A stretch of 64,000 nucleotides of DNA from an uncultured Eggerthellaceae bacterium (GTDB lineage Bacteria > Actinomycetota > Coriobacteriia > Coriobacteriales > Eggerthellaceae). The stretch is from positions 19,299 through 83,298 of the forward strand of contig CAJOIP010000021.1 in the NCBI GenBank assembly GCA_905234785.1, written 5' to 3'. This document shows, in pieces, positions 35,400 to 42,968 of this stretch. The notes beneath the pieces are model-generated. The model was given only the letters and a program-made list of their open reading frames with translations. It was not told where the DNA came from and made no database searches. A program made the position numbers and the translations under genes. Each line of letters opens with the position of its first letter. The stretch's first letter is position 1.

Positions 35400-35463
35400 A
35401 GATCCCTCGCTAACGCTCGGGATGACAAAGGGGGCGTGCTTCGCGCTCCGCTCGGGTTGACAA
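35400..35463. repeat. GTCATCC/GGATGAC-family repeat, degenerate
   Basis: GATCCCTCGCTAACGCTCGG followed by GATGAC and then GCTTCGCGCTCCGCTCGGG plus TTGAC gives two successive right-end units of the family, as in the expanded copies at 50132 and 59924. It lies between the ABC ATPase and cbiL genes. Confidence 0.65.
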
Positions 35464-35476
35464 ATATGGGGCATGC

Positions 35477-36166
35477 TTACGCGCCCTTCACGATGACGAC
35501 CGAGAAGTAATCGCCGTCTTCGTCGATATCGGCAAGGTGGGGAAACACCTTTTCATCGGGCAGCCCGCAATTGGCGACCATGCTGGCACGGTCGAGTTCG
35601 CCGCGCGCTTCCAGCTTGTCGCGCAAATCGTGCACAGCCTTGCCCGATTTCATGAACACCTTGTTCGCCGGCACGTTCAAGATCTCGTCGACGTTGCCCG
35701 ACATGACCGGCGAAACGAGCAAGCGCTCGGAACCTTCGCACAGCACCATGCCCAGCCGGGCCGCGCTCGCTGAAAAAGACGTGACGCCCGGGATGATTTC
35801 CACATCGTAGCCGGCAGCGCGCACCCGCTCGTTCACGGGCGCGAAACTGGCGTACACGCCGATGTCGCCAAGGCACAGGTAGGCGACGTTGCGCCCCTCG
35901 GCCAGAAACTCGCAAATCCTCCGCGCGTTCTCGGCATAGGCGGCCTGGCGCACCTGCGCATCGCGCGTCATGGGCGTCGAGCACTCAATCTGGGGCTTGC
36001 CCTTTATGTGTTCCGCAGCAATGGAAAGCGCCGTCTGACGTCCATGCCCGATGTTGGGCACCGCGATAACATCAGCTTCGCGAATGGCGCGTATCGCCTT
36101 CAGCGTAAGCAATTCGGGATCGCCCGGGCCCACGCTCACGCCATAGAGTGTTCCTTTAACCACCAT
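35477..36166 (-). CDS. cbiL: cobalt-factor II C20-methyltransferase
   Basis: SAM-dependent C20 methylation of cobalt-sirohydrochlorin (CbiL), the step right after CbiK. The ATG at 36164-36166 gives 229 residues beginning MVVKGTLYGVSVGPGDPELL, with AAGGGA upstream; the longer frame has no similarity. LCLGDIGVYASF near residue 88 and IIPGVTSFSASAARLG near 120 are methylase family segments. It sits in the riboswitch-led import locus rather than in the main cbi operon, beside cbiK, so ring entry and cobalt insertion are grouped here. Confidence 0.93.
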   Translation of the reverse strand: MVVKGTLYGVSVGPGDPELLTLKAIRAIREADVIAVPNIGHGRQTALSIAAEHIKGKPQIECSTPMTRDAQVRQAAYAENARRICEFLAEGRNVAYLCLGDIGVYASFAPVNERVRAAGYDVEIIPGVTSFSASAARLGMVLCEGSERLLVSPVMSGNVDEILNVPANKVFMKSGKAVHDLRDKLEARGELDRASMVANCGLPDEKVFPHLADIDEDGDYFSVVIVKGA

Positions 36167-36260
36167 GATTCCCTTCTTGACGATTCCCATCATTCTACAT
36201 CGCAAGCGAAGAGCTGCGTGTGCGAGAAGCCAAAAGCCGCTTTCGATGGCTGGCTGGAGC

Positions 36261-37130
36261 TTACAGCTCTTCCAACTCGATGTTGCCGGTTATGGGATCG
36301 AAGACGCCAGGCTCGAGGTCGTACAGGTCGTTGATGACTTCAGGCGTGAAAATCTCGTCGGGCGCGCCCTGCGCGCAGACGCGGTCGCCCTTGATGCACA
36401 TAACGTAGTCGCTTACCTTGCGCGCAAGCGGTAGCTCGTGCAGCGACATGATGACCGCCACGTCGCGCGTGCGCACCAGGCGGCGCAGCACGTTCAAAAG
36501 CTCGATCTCGTAATGGATGTCCAGGTAGTTCGTCGGCTCGTCGAGCATGATCACATGCGGTTCCTGCGCGATGGCGCGCGCGAGCATGATGCGCTGGCGC
36601 TGGCCGTCGGAAATCTGCATGAAGTCGCGGTCGCGCAAATCCCACACGTGCACCATATCCATGGCCTCGCGCACCTTGACGCGGTCTTCCTCGTCGAGGA
36701 TACCCAAACGCCCCGTATACGGGTAGCGGCCCGTTTCCACGATGTCGGCGCACGTCAGAAGCTCGGTGCGCATGCGCTCGGTCAGCATGACCGACAGCTC
36801 CAGCGACATTTCGTGGGCCGAAAGCTCGCCCACGGGCTTTCCCGAGATGAACACGGCCCCGCCGAGCGATTCCAAATAGCCCACGATGCTCTTCAGGATG
36901 GTGGACTTGCCCGCGCCGTTCGGGCCGATGAGCGTGAGGATCTCGCCCGCGTGCAGCTGGATGTTCACATCGCTTATCAGCGGCACGCCATCGTAGCCGA
37001 CAACGAGGTCCTTGGTTTCGAGATAACATGCCTTTTCTACCGTAGGGGCGCTCTCCGAGCGACCGCCGACCGCGGTAGAGGGGCGCTCGGAGAGCGCCCC
37101 TACGGGATTATTTGCTCCGGGAGCGTTCAT
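36261..37130 (-). CDS. FecE/BtuD-type ABC ATPase of the corrinoid/siderophore importer
   Basis: ATPase of 289 residues. The Walker A is LIGPNGAGKSTILKSI, the signature is ISDGQRQRIMLARAI, and the Walker B with D-loop is HVIMLDEPTNYLD. The ATG at 37128-37130 overlaps the permease stop by one base (TAATG). Oddity: residues about 9-30, ahead of the family-typical start (YLETKDLVVGYDGVPLISD), are encoded by a 66-bp palindromic repeat inserted in frame. It energises the FecCD permease with the binding protein at 38302-39837. Confidence 0.92.
   Translation of the reverse strand: MNAPGANNPVGALSERPSTAVGGRSESAPTVEKACYLETKDLVVGYDGVPLISDVNIQLHAGEILTLIGPNGAGKSTILKSIVGYLESLGGAVFISGKPVGELSAHEMSLELSVMLTERMRTELLTCADIVETGRYPYTGRLGILDEEDRVKVREAMDMVHVWDLRDRDFMQISDGQRQRIMLARAIAQEPHVIMLDEPTNYLDIHYEIELLNVLRRLVRTRDVAVIMSLHELPLARKVSDYVMCIKGDRVCAQGAPDEIFTPEVINDLYDLEPGVFDPITGNIELEEL
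37040..37105. repeat. 66-bp palindromic repeat inserted in frame in the ABC ATPase gene
   Basis: The arms CCGTAGGGGCGCTCTCCGAG(CG) at 37040-37061 and the inverted copy at 37084-37105 are perfect over 22 bp. The total of 66 bp equals 22 codons, and the reading frame stays open through it, encoding GALSERPSTAVGGRSESAP. A related element with the same core (GGGGCGCT...) lies at 39857-39937 outside genes. Confidence 0.88.
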
Positions 37131-38182
37131 TAGCGCCTCGCCTTCTCGCGTTTCAACAAGATGCTGATGACGATGGGTGCGCCGAAGATGGCCGTGACCG
37201 CCGAGATGGAAACCTCGGTCGGGGCGAACACGCACCGTGCGATGAGGTCGCAGAACAAGCAGAAGATGGCACCGCCCAAGAACGCGCCGGGTATGACCAC
37301 GAGCGGCTTCGACGTACCGAGCGCGCGCTTGATCACATGCGGCACGGCAATGCCGACGAAGCTGATGGGGCCGGCGAACGCCGTCACAGTGGCCGCGAGC
37401 AAGCTCGACAGCAAGATGAGCGCAATGCGGAAAAAGCGGATGTTCACGCCCATGCTGCGCGCGTACTGCTCGCCCAGCTGGAAGGCCCCGATGGGCTTCG
37501 ACATGCAGAACACGGCAATGCTCGCCACGATGACGACGACCGTCATGATGCCGATGTCGTTCCAATTCGCACCCGAGAAACTTCCGAGCGACCAGTTCTT
37601 CAGGTTCACGATGTTGGCGTCGGACGCGAACGTGATAAGGAAGTCGGTGGCAGCCGAGCAGATGTAGCCGATCATGACGCCGGCCACGATGAGCATCGAC
37701 ATCGAGTTGATGCGCCGCGACACCAGCAACACGAAGATCATCGCCAACAGCGAGCCGACGAATGCCGAGACCACCATCATGCCGCTCGTCATGACGCCCG
37801 ACCCGCCCACGACCACGATCATGACCAAAGCCACGACGAGCTTCGCGCCCGAGCTGATGCCCAGGATGAACGGGCCGGCGATAGGATTGTTGAAGAACGT
37901 CTGCAACAGGAAGCCCGACAGCGCCAACGCGCCGCCCAGCAGCGCCGCCGAAATCAGGCGCGGCAAACGGATGCTCCAGATAACCTGGTAGTTCGTGCTT
38001 TCGGCGCCCTGGCCGAAGAGTATTGCCCACACGTCGCCGATGGGCACGTTCAGGCTGCCGATGCACAGGTTTGCCGCCGACAGCAGCACGAGCAGCACGG
38101 CCAGCGCCGAGAAGACGACGGTCACCCGCCGATGCCGCACGCTGCGACCGAACGCATCGTCTAGTTCGCTTTGCTTCTGCAT
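37130..38182 (-). CDS. FecCD/BtuC-type ABC permease
   Basis: Membrane subunit for vitamin B12, heme or siderophore import, 350 residues with about nine to ten membrane segments. Family signatures include IRLPRLISAALLGGALALSG, the coupling-helix region ARSMGVNIRFFR, and AGPISFVGIAVPHVIK. The ATG at 38180-38182 follows AAGGGGGG; the upstream frame runs through a repeat and is not protein-like. The stop overlaps the ATPase start. In a locus with a cobalamin riboswitch and cbi genes, corrinoid or cobalt-tetrapyrrole uptake is the best guess. Confidence 0.93.
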   Translation of the reverse strand: MQKQSELDDAFGRSVRHRRVTVVFSALAVLLVLLSAANLCIGSLNVPIGDVWAILFGQGAESTNYQVIWSIRLPRLISAALLGGALALSGFLLQTFFNNPIAGPFILGISSGAKLVVALVMIVVVGGSGVMTSGMMVVSAFVGSLLAMIFVLLVSRRINSMSMLIVAGVMIGYICSAATDFLITFASDANIVNLKNWSLGSFSGANWNDIGIMTVVVIVASIAVFCMSKPIGAFQLGEQYARSMGVNIRFFRIALILLSSLLAATVTAFAGPISFVGIAVPHVIKRALGTSKPLVVIPGAFLGGAIFCLFCDLIARCVFAPTEVSISAVTAIFGAPIVISILLKREKARR

Positions 38183-38214
38183 CTGCCCCCCTTGCAAATG
38201 CGCTCCGTCTCCTT

Positions 38215-38288
38215 GTCGTGCTGAGCGAAGCGAAGCATCTCCCCCGCTGCATCGGGGGAGATCCCTCGGGCTTCGCCCTCGGGATGAC
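38215..38288. repeat. GTCATCC/GGATGAC-family repeat
   Basis: GTCGTGCTGAGCG at 38215 and CCTCGGGATGAC ending at about 38287 flank a central hairpin CTCCCCC...GGGGGAG. It lies between the importer permease and binding-protein genes. Confidence 0.75.
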
Positions 38289-38301
38289 AAGAAGAAGGCG
38301 C

Positions 38302-39837
38302 CTATTTCAACTTGCTCACGTACAGCGTATCGGCTCCCGAACCGGTGACCGCCGCGTTGAAGTCGGCGATGATGCGACCCGTCTGCATCATCTGCTGGTA
38401 CATGTTCTCGCTCGTCACCCACACGTCGCCGTTTCGAACGGCCTTGAAGTCGCCCAGCAGCGCGTTTTTTTGCACAAGGTCGGCCAGCTTCGACACGCTG
38501 CCGTCGATGGAAGCGTTGTAAATGATGACGTCGGCATCCTTGCCCAAGGCGTAGAAGCGCTCCATTTCCAGCGTCACGCTGCTCGTGGAGCCCTCGCCTT
38601 CCGATAGCTCGTCAAACACGTAGTGGCCGCCGGCCTGCTCGATCATCTTGGTGATGTAGTCGCCGGGCTTGCGCACGACCGCCGCCCCATTTGAATTGAT
38701 GTAGAAGAACGCCACGGTCTTGCCCGTGTCGGCACTATCGATGCCGCCCACTTGCGCCACCTGCTCGTCGAACAGCTGCTGCGCCTTGTCTTCCATATCG
38801 AGCATGGCACCGTAGCACTTCACCCACTCGGTGCGGCCGAGCGGCTCCGATTCGTAGCTCGACATCTCGGTGAACACGGGAATGCCCAACTCGATGAGCT
38901 TCTCGCGCACAGCCGGCGTGTGGTTGATCATCGTCGATTCGACGGCCAGCTTCACGCCCTTGCCGAGCAACAGCTCGTAATCGGGCGTATTGTACTTGCC
39001 ACCGTACACCATAGCACCCGATTCCATGGCCTTCTCGGCGGCGGGAATGTACCAATTGTCCTTGGAAATGCCCGACACCGTGATGCAATCGAGCGCGCCA
39101 AGCGCATCGAACAGGCACATCGTGTCGGACGCAACCAAGTACACATCGGAAAGCGGCTGTTGAATGACCGCGATGTCGCTCGCGAGGCCAGACGGCACCT
39201 CGGCGCCTTTGGGCACCGTCAGGTAGCGGCCTCCGTCCGAAAGGCAGAACAGCTTGTAGCCGCCGTCGTAGTAATCGACCGTGAAGCATTTCGCGTACTG
39301 CAGCGGCATCGAGCGCACCGCCTTCCACCCATTGCCCAAATCGGCGTTGTGGAAGTTGGCCACCTGCACGGTCGTCGGGCCTTCAGCAGTGTCGTCTTCG
39401 GCGCTCGCCTCGAAACTTATCGTGTAATCAATCAGGTGCGGCGTGCTCATGGCCGTGGTCTCAGCCTGCACGGGGAAATCCTCGTCAAGCGAGGCCACGG
39501 GAATCTCGAACGTCGAATTGCCCGACTCGTTCACGGGCAAGTACTCCACGCCGTCGACGACCATCTTGTCGTAGTTCGAGCTCGACCACACGACCGTGAG
39601 CGTCATCGAACCGTCTTCGGCAACCGCCACCTTCGCGGGGCTTTCGATGCTCGCACGGCCCGAGCCTCCCGTAAGCACGACGTCGACCTCGTGCTCTGAA
39701 GCCTGGGAAGCGGTTGCGGCCGAAGAGGAGCCCGCCAACGAGCCGGCGCCGACGCCAGTCGCCCCGCACCCCGCGCAGAGCGCGAGCGCGGAAAGCAGAG
39801 CTGCCGTCATTGCCGCAGTTATGAACCTTTTTAGCAT
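38302..39837 (-). CDS. ABC importer substrate-binding lipoprotein with extra N-terminal domain B
   Basis: 511 residues. The signal sequence ends in the lipobox-like CAGC (Cys near 24), then an Ala/Ser linker. Domain B follows (about 50-155: LTGGSGRASIESP, WSSSNYDKMVV, GNSTFEIPV, ETTAM), matching domain B of the surface protein at 31768. The rest is a type-III periplasmic binding domain of the BtuF/FhuD kind (DYYDGGYKLFCLSDGGRYL onward). The fusion of a surface-type ligand domain to the importer receptor suggests hand-over of ligand to the FecCD transporter. GGCC-preceded AAAGG is its weak ribosome site. Confidence 0.85.
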   Translation of the reverse strand: MLKRFITAAMTAALLSALALCAGCGATGVGAGSLAGSSSAATASQASEHEVDVVLTGGSGRASIESPAKVAVAEDGSMTLTVVWSSSNYDKMVVDGVEYLPVNESGNSTFEIPVASLDEDFPVQAETTAMSTPHLIDYTISFEASAEDDTAEGPTTVQVANFHNADLGNGWKAVRSMPLQYAKCFTVDYYDGGYKLFCLSDGGRYLTVPKGAEVPSGLASDIAVIQQPLSDVYLVASDTMCLFDALGALDCITVSGISKDNWYIPAAEKAMESGAMVYGGKYNTPDYELLLGKGVKLAVESTMINHTPAVREKLIELGIPVFTEMSSYESEPLGRTEWVKCYGAMLDMEDKAQQLFDEQVAQVGGIDSADTGKTVAFFYINSNGAAVVRKPGDYITKMIEQAGGHYVFDELSEGEGSTSSVTLEMERFYALGKDADVIIYNASIDGSVSKLADLVQKNALLGDFKAVRNGDVWVTSENMYQQMMQTGRIIADFNAAVTGSGADTLYVSKLK

Positions 39838-39856
39838 GATCTGGCCTTTTCTGTCC

Positions 39857-39937
39857 GATAACCATCGTGGGGGCGCTTTCCGGGCGCCTGCCTGCCATGG
39901 TTGACGGGCGCCCGGAAAGCGCCCCCACGGCGGTTAT
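39857..39937. repeat. GC-rich palindromic repeat, GTGGGGGCGC type
   Basis: CGTGGGGGCGCTTTCCGGGC (from 39866) and its inverted copy ending at 39929 form arms of at least 23 bp. The symmetry extends outward through GATAACC...GGTTATC. It is related in sequence to the in-frame repeat at 37040-37105. Confidence 0.8.
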
Positions 39938-39960
39938 CGTAACTCAACTTCAACACAAAG

Positions 39961-40044
39961 TCGGCGGGGCAGACGAGAATACGTCCGCCCCGCCTGTAGG
40001 GAAAGGAAAGCGTTCACGGGGCGGACGGATAGCCCGCCCCGCTT
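39961..40044. repeat. paired GC-rich hairpins
   Basis: GGCGGGGC...GCCCCGCC (about 39963-39995) and GGGGCGG...CCCGCCCC (about 40018-40042) lie in tandem. CGTCCGCCCCG and CGGGGCGGACG also pair across them. It fills the gap between the exported chelatase gene and the binding-protein gene. Confidence 0.65.
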
Positions 40045-40068
40045 ACCGCTCGAGAAAACAACGCTCGC

Positions 40069-41280
40069 TTAGCCGATGACGGCCTTCACGTGATCGACGT
40101 AGATCTGCTGGATAGCCGGGATCTCGCCCAGGCCGTTGATCTGGCAGTCGATGTTCTTGAACGCGCCAGAGGCGGTGAACTGGCTGAACCAGGACTCCTC
40201 GTCCTCGGGGTCGGCCATGTCGTTGTTGGCATGGTCGCCGGCGACGACCATCAGCGGACGCAGGATGACGTTCTCGTAGCCGGCATCCTTGACCTTGTCG
40301 ATGACGACGGAGCACTCGGTGTCAGCAGGCTCGCCCTCGACGGTGCCGACGAAGACGTTCGCATAGCCGAGCTCGTCCATGACGGTCTGCATCTGGTCAT
40401 AGGTGACGTTGGCGGTGTGCGACGTGCCATGGCCCATGAGCACGAGAGCGGTCTTGGCCTCGGCAGCGGCGGCGGCGTCAGCGAAGCCAGCCTCCTGCAT
40501 GGCAGCGGCCACGACGGCCTCGGCGACGGCCTTCTTGTCGTCGTTGATGACGGTGGCGTCAGCGCCCACCTCGCCGAGCAGCGGCTCGGCAACGGTGATG
40601 GTCATCTTGTCCTCGTAGGGCTTCAGGGCGGCGACGAGCTCGTCGTACTCAGCACCGTGCATGAGATGCGTCGGGGCGACGACGAGGTTCTTCACGCCAG
40701 CTTCCACAGCGGCATCGAGAGCCTGGTCAACCGTGTTGATCTGCTCGCCATCGCGGGCAGCGATGTGGTTGATGATGATCTGGGCCGTGAACGCGCGACG
40801 GACAGCCCAATCGGGATAAGCGGCCTGGATGGCCTTCTCGACGGCGCCGATCGCGGCAACGCGGCTGTCGTTGAACGACGTGCCGAAGCTCACGACGAGG
40901 ATCTCGTTCTCCTTGTCGGGAGCGGTGGCCAGCGGGTCGTCCTTAGAGGCATCGCCCGTGTCGAGGCCGAAGTAATCGGCTTCCTCGACGAGTTCCTGCT
41001 GGGCAGGGGTCAGGGCGTCCCACGCGGCCTTGGCGGCGGCGCAGTCGGCGTCGGTCGTGTCGGTGCGCTCCTGCACCTGGATGGCCGCGATGAGCTCGTC
41101 GACCTCGGCAGCGGCGGCGGCATCGGCGTCAGCAGAAGCAGACGAAGCCGAAGCGCTTTCGGAAGCCGAGCTGGCGCTGGCGGAGGCGGCGGAAGAGCTG
41201 CTCGAAGAGGAGCAGCCGGCGACGCCGAAGGCCAGGCAGGCCGAGACAGCCATCACGGCAAGCGGTTTAACAAACTTCAT
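40069..41280 (-). CDS. cbiK: exported CbiK-type cobaltochelatase lipoprotein
   Basis: 403 residues. The signal peptide AVSACLAFGVAGC makes Cys23 the lipid anchor, followed by a Ser/Ala linker. A short helical segment lies at about 55-110 (DELIAAIQVQ, AKAAWDALTPAQQELVEEA), of a kind seen in surface proteins. The CbiK domain starts near residue 124 (NEILVVSFGTSFNDSR). Catalytic residues are conserved: His in LMGHGTSH, Glu in VGTVEGEPAD, His in MVVAGDHANND. Secreted CbiK is known from Desulfovibrio (periplasmic CbiK-P, which also binds heme), but a lipoprotein on a monoderm is unusual. AAGGGAAGG precedes the ATG. Confidence 0.93.
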   Translation of the reverse strand: MKFVKPLAVMAVSACLAFGVAGCSSSSSSSAASASASSASESASASSASADADAAAAAEVDELIAAIQVQERTDTTDADCAAAKAAWDALTPAQQELVEEADYFGLDTGDASKDDPLATAPDKENEILVVSFGTSFNDSRVAAIGAVEKAIQAAYPDWAVRRAFTAQIIINHIAARDGEQINTVDQALDAAVEAGVKNLVVAPTHLMHGAEYDELVAALKPYEDKMTITVAEPLLGEVGADATVINDDKKAVAEAVVAAAMQEAGFADAAAAAEAKTALVLMGHGTSHTANVTYDQMQTVMDELGYANVFVGTVEGEPADTECSVVIDKVKDAGYENVILRPLMVVAGDHANNDMADPEDEESWFSQFTASGAFKNIDCQINGLGEIPAIQQIYVDHVKAVIG

Positions 41281-41360
41281 AGTACCTTCCCTTTCTTTTT
41301 TCCTTTACGCCTTTCCCTTTTCCGTAAAGGCGAGCCGAAACCCGCCTTGCGAAACCATGG

Positions 41361-41936
41361 TTACTGTGCGATCGGATCGGTCACGGACACCTTGTGGTCG
41401 TACCACGTGCCCTTCTCGCCGAGAATCGCCACGTCGAATTCCTCGCCGATGGCGGGCACGGGAATGTCGAACCCGTACACGTCCTCGGTGGCGCCGTCGC
41501 TGTACGTCACCGAATCGGTCGTCGGCTGAAGCCAGTTGGCCTCGTCGGCCTCGGCGTCGGCCGCCGTGCCCACGTACAGGTTGACGATCTTCTTCGACAC
41601 GAGGGTAACGTGGATGGTCATGCCGTCATCGGAAACCGTGAGCACGCCCTTGCCATCGCTGGTCTCGTTCACGTGGAACATCGAGCTGTCGGTGTTGAAC
41701 GTGGCGGAATACTCGCCGTTGTCCAAAGCCGCAGCCTGCGAAGCGGCGGATGCGGAGCTGGCCGAAGCCGAGGAGCTCGCGGCGCTGGCAGACACAGACG
41801 AAGCGCTTGCGCTGGCACTTGCGCTCGACGCCGAAGCGGATGCGGCAGACGAGCTTGCTCCCGAAGAGCACCCGACAAGCGCCATGGCCATGACGACCAT
41901 CGCCACGACGGCGATCATGCTGATAACACGTTTCAT
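41361..41936 (-). CDS. surface lipoprotein with a single domain A
   Basis: 191 residues from the ATG at 41934-41936, with GGAGGAG 6-7 bases upstream. The signal peptide ends MALVGC (Cys23). Residues 24-70 are an almost pure Ser/Ala linker, and the rest is one copy of domain A (NGEYSATFNTDSSMFH, LVSKKIVNLYVGTA, TWYDHKVSV) resembling domain A of the surface protein at 31768. It is the first gene after the cobalamin riboswitch, so its expression should drop when cobalamin is plentiful. It is probably a surface ligand-capture protein. Confidence 0.8.
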   Translation of the reverse strand: MKRVISMIAVVAMVVMAMALVGCSSGASSSAASASASSASASASASSVSASAASSSASASSASAASQAAALDNGEYSATFNTDSSMFHVNETSDGKGVLTVSDDGMTIHVTLVSKKIVNLYVGTAADAEADEANWLQPTTDSVTYSDGATEDVYGFDIPVPAIGEEFDVAILGEKGTWYDHKVSVTDPIAQ

Positions 41937-42089
41937 GTACGTCTCCTCCAAACGTAACGATGCGCGCCTCTTGCGAGCGCGCAGCACATGCAAACGACTT
42001 GTTGTCGGGAACGATCAGACACGCCTCGAAGCCGCTTGAAGCGGGCTTCGATGAGCGTGCCGCCGGGGTTCACGGCGACAAGGCTCCGC

Positions 42090-42224
42090 TGAGCAGGCTG
42101 GGTATCCTGACTTGGCAACACGCGCCTAACAGTAATGGCCCTTGTCCGGGACTTTCACCCGGTTCCCCCAGCACGTCCGCGTGCGCGGTACGCTGGCTGC
42201 CCATGTGCGTTTTCAAATAGCCTT
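42090..42224 (-). promoter_or_regulatory. cobalamin riboswitch
   Basis: On the minus strand the conserved B12-box region reads GGGAACCGGGTGAAAGTCCC (about 42148-42168). It is followed by ATTACTGTTA and then AAGTCAGGATACCC (about 42101-42115), all hallmarks of the AdoCbl riboswitch class. It lies about 160 bases before the first lipoprotein gene of the corrinoid locus. TATACT on the minus strand (42228-42233) is a good -10 box just upstream. It is expected to shut off the import locus when cobalamin is bound. Confidence 0.93.
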
Positions 42225-42340
42225 GCTAGTATACGACTTTGGGAGACCGAGCGCAGGCGCCGCCAGGGAATGCCGCCCAACTTCGCAAAATTTGTGCAAA
42301 TGGACGAACTTTCACCTATCGTCGACTAGTTAACTGTTTA

Positions 42341-42370
42341 TTGATGACATGTTTGTTCTGCTCCTATAAA
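42341..42370 (+). promoter_or_regulatory. promoter of the PucR-type HTH gene
   Basis: TTGATG (42341-42346) and TATAAA (42365-42370) with an 18-base spacer lie in an AT-rich stretch, facing the HTH gene at 42461 and divergent from the riboswitch transcript. Confidence 0.5.
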
Positions 42371-42460
42371 ATATTTTTATACCTGTCGGGAGGGACGGTA
42401 CAGCAGGTCCGCATTCGATTATTCGATTGCGGGCATTTTGATTGTGAGGGAGGGTTTACC

Positions 42461-42811
42461 TTGGCTCCCAAGAGCGGGTGCGACTCCGCCACCGAACAGG
42501 ACCACGTGAACGCATCAGCCGCACTCGACGATCTCGTGGCCAGCATCAAATCGAACGTCAATCTGAATGGCATGCTCCACCCAGCCCTCGACAAGCTGGC
42601 GGAATACGACCGCGCGAACTCATCCGATTTCCTGCGCACCTTGAAGGTGTACCTGGAAAACGACTGCAACGCGCAGAAATGCGGCAGGCTGCTGTTCCTC
42701 CACCGCAACTCGCTCGTGTACCGCATCCGCCGCATTCAGGAAATCGCCGGCTGCGACCTGTCCGACCCGGACGAGCGTTCCTACCTGCGCCTATCGCTGC
42801 TGCTGCGCTAG
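42461..42811 (+). CDS. stand-alone PucR/CdaR-type helix-turn-helix protein
   Basis: 116 residues from the TTG at 42461, which has GGGAGG about 7 bases upstream. The C-terminal half (HPALDKLAEYDRANSSDFL, then YLENDCNAQKCGRLLFLHRN, then LVYRIRRIQEIAGCDL) is the PucR-type HTH domain normally found at the end of activators of 300-600 residues. Here the sensor region is missing and replaced by about 45 residues of low similarity. It lies divergent to the riboswitch-led locus and may regulate it, or it may be a truncated relic. Confidence 0.75.
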   Translation: MAPKSGCDSATEQDHVNASAALDDLVASIKSNVNLNGMLHPALDKLAEYDRANSSDFLRTLKVYLENDCNAQKCGRLLFLHRNSLVYRIRRIQEIAGCDLSDPDERSYLRLSLLLR

Positions 42812-42829
42812 ACTCGCAACCTTATGATA

Positions 42830-42895
42830 GCCCGCTTCGCGGGCTTCTGAAGATCCCGCCTTCGGCGGCGGGCGCGATGAATCACGCCCCTACGG
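42830..42895. repeat. tandem hairpins incl. a GTAGGGGCG-family end
   Basis: GCCCGCTTCGCGGGC (42830-42844) could terminate the HTH gene although no strong T-run follows. CCGCCTTCGGCGG and then GGGCGCGATGAATCACGCC with CCTACGGG reproduce the repeat family of 7968-8071 with one changed base. Confidence 0.6.
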
Positions 42896-42912
42896 GTTCA
42901 GCCTGCAATGGA

Positions 42913-42944
42913 AAAGGGCCGCAGCACGAAAGCTGCGGCCCTTT
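42913..42944 (-). terminator. rho-independent terminator of the SDR gene
   Basis: AAAGGGCCGCAG and CTGCGGCCCTTT form a 12-bp perfect stem around an 8-base loop, about 25 bases beyond the SDR stop. On the minus strand it is followed by a short T-run (CCCTTTTCC). Because both stem ends are A/T-rich it may work in both directions. Confidence 0.8.
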
Positions 42945-42968
42945 CGTTTCGCTTGCTTCGATTGCGCG

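Noticed and set aside
41304..41331. Hairpin CCTTTACG/CGTAAAGG between the lipoprotein and exported CbiK genes as a terminator.
   Set aside because: On the transcribed strand it is followed by an A-run rather than a T-run and leads into the CbiK ribosome site.
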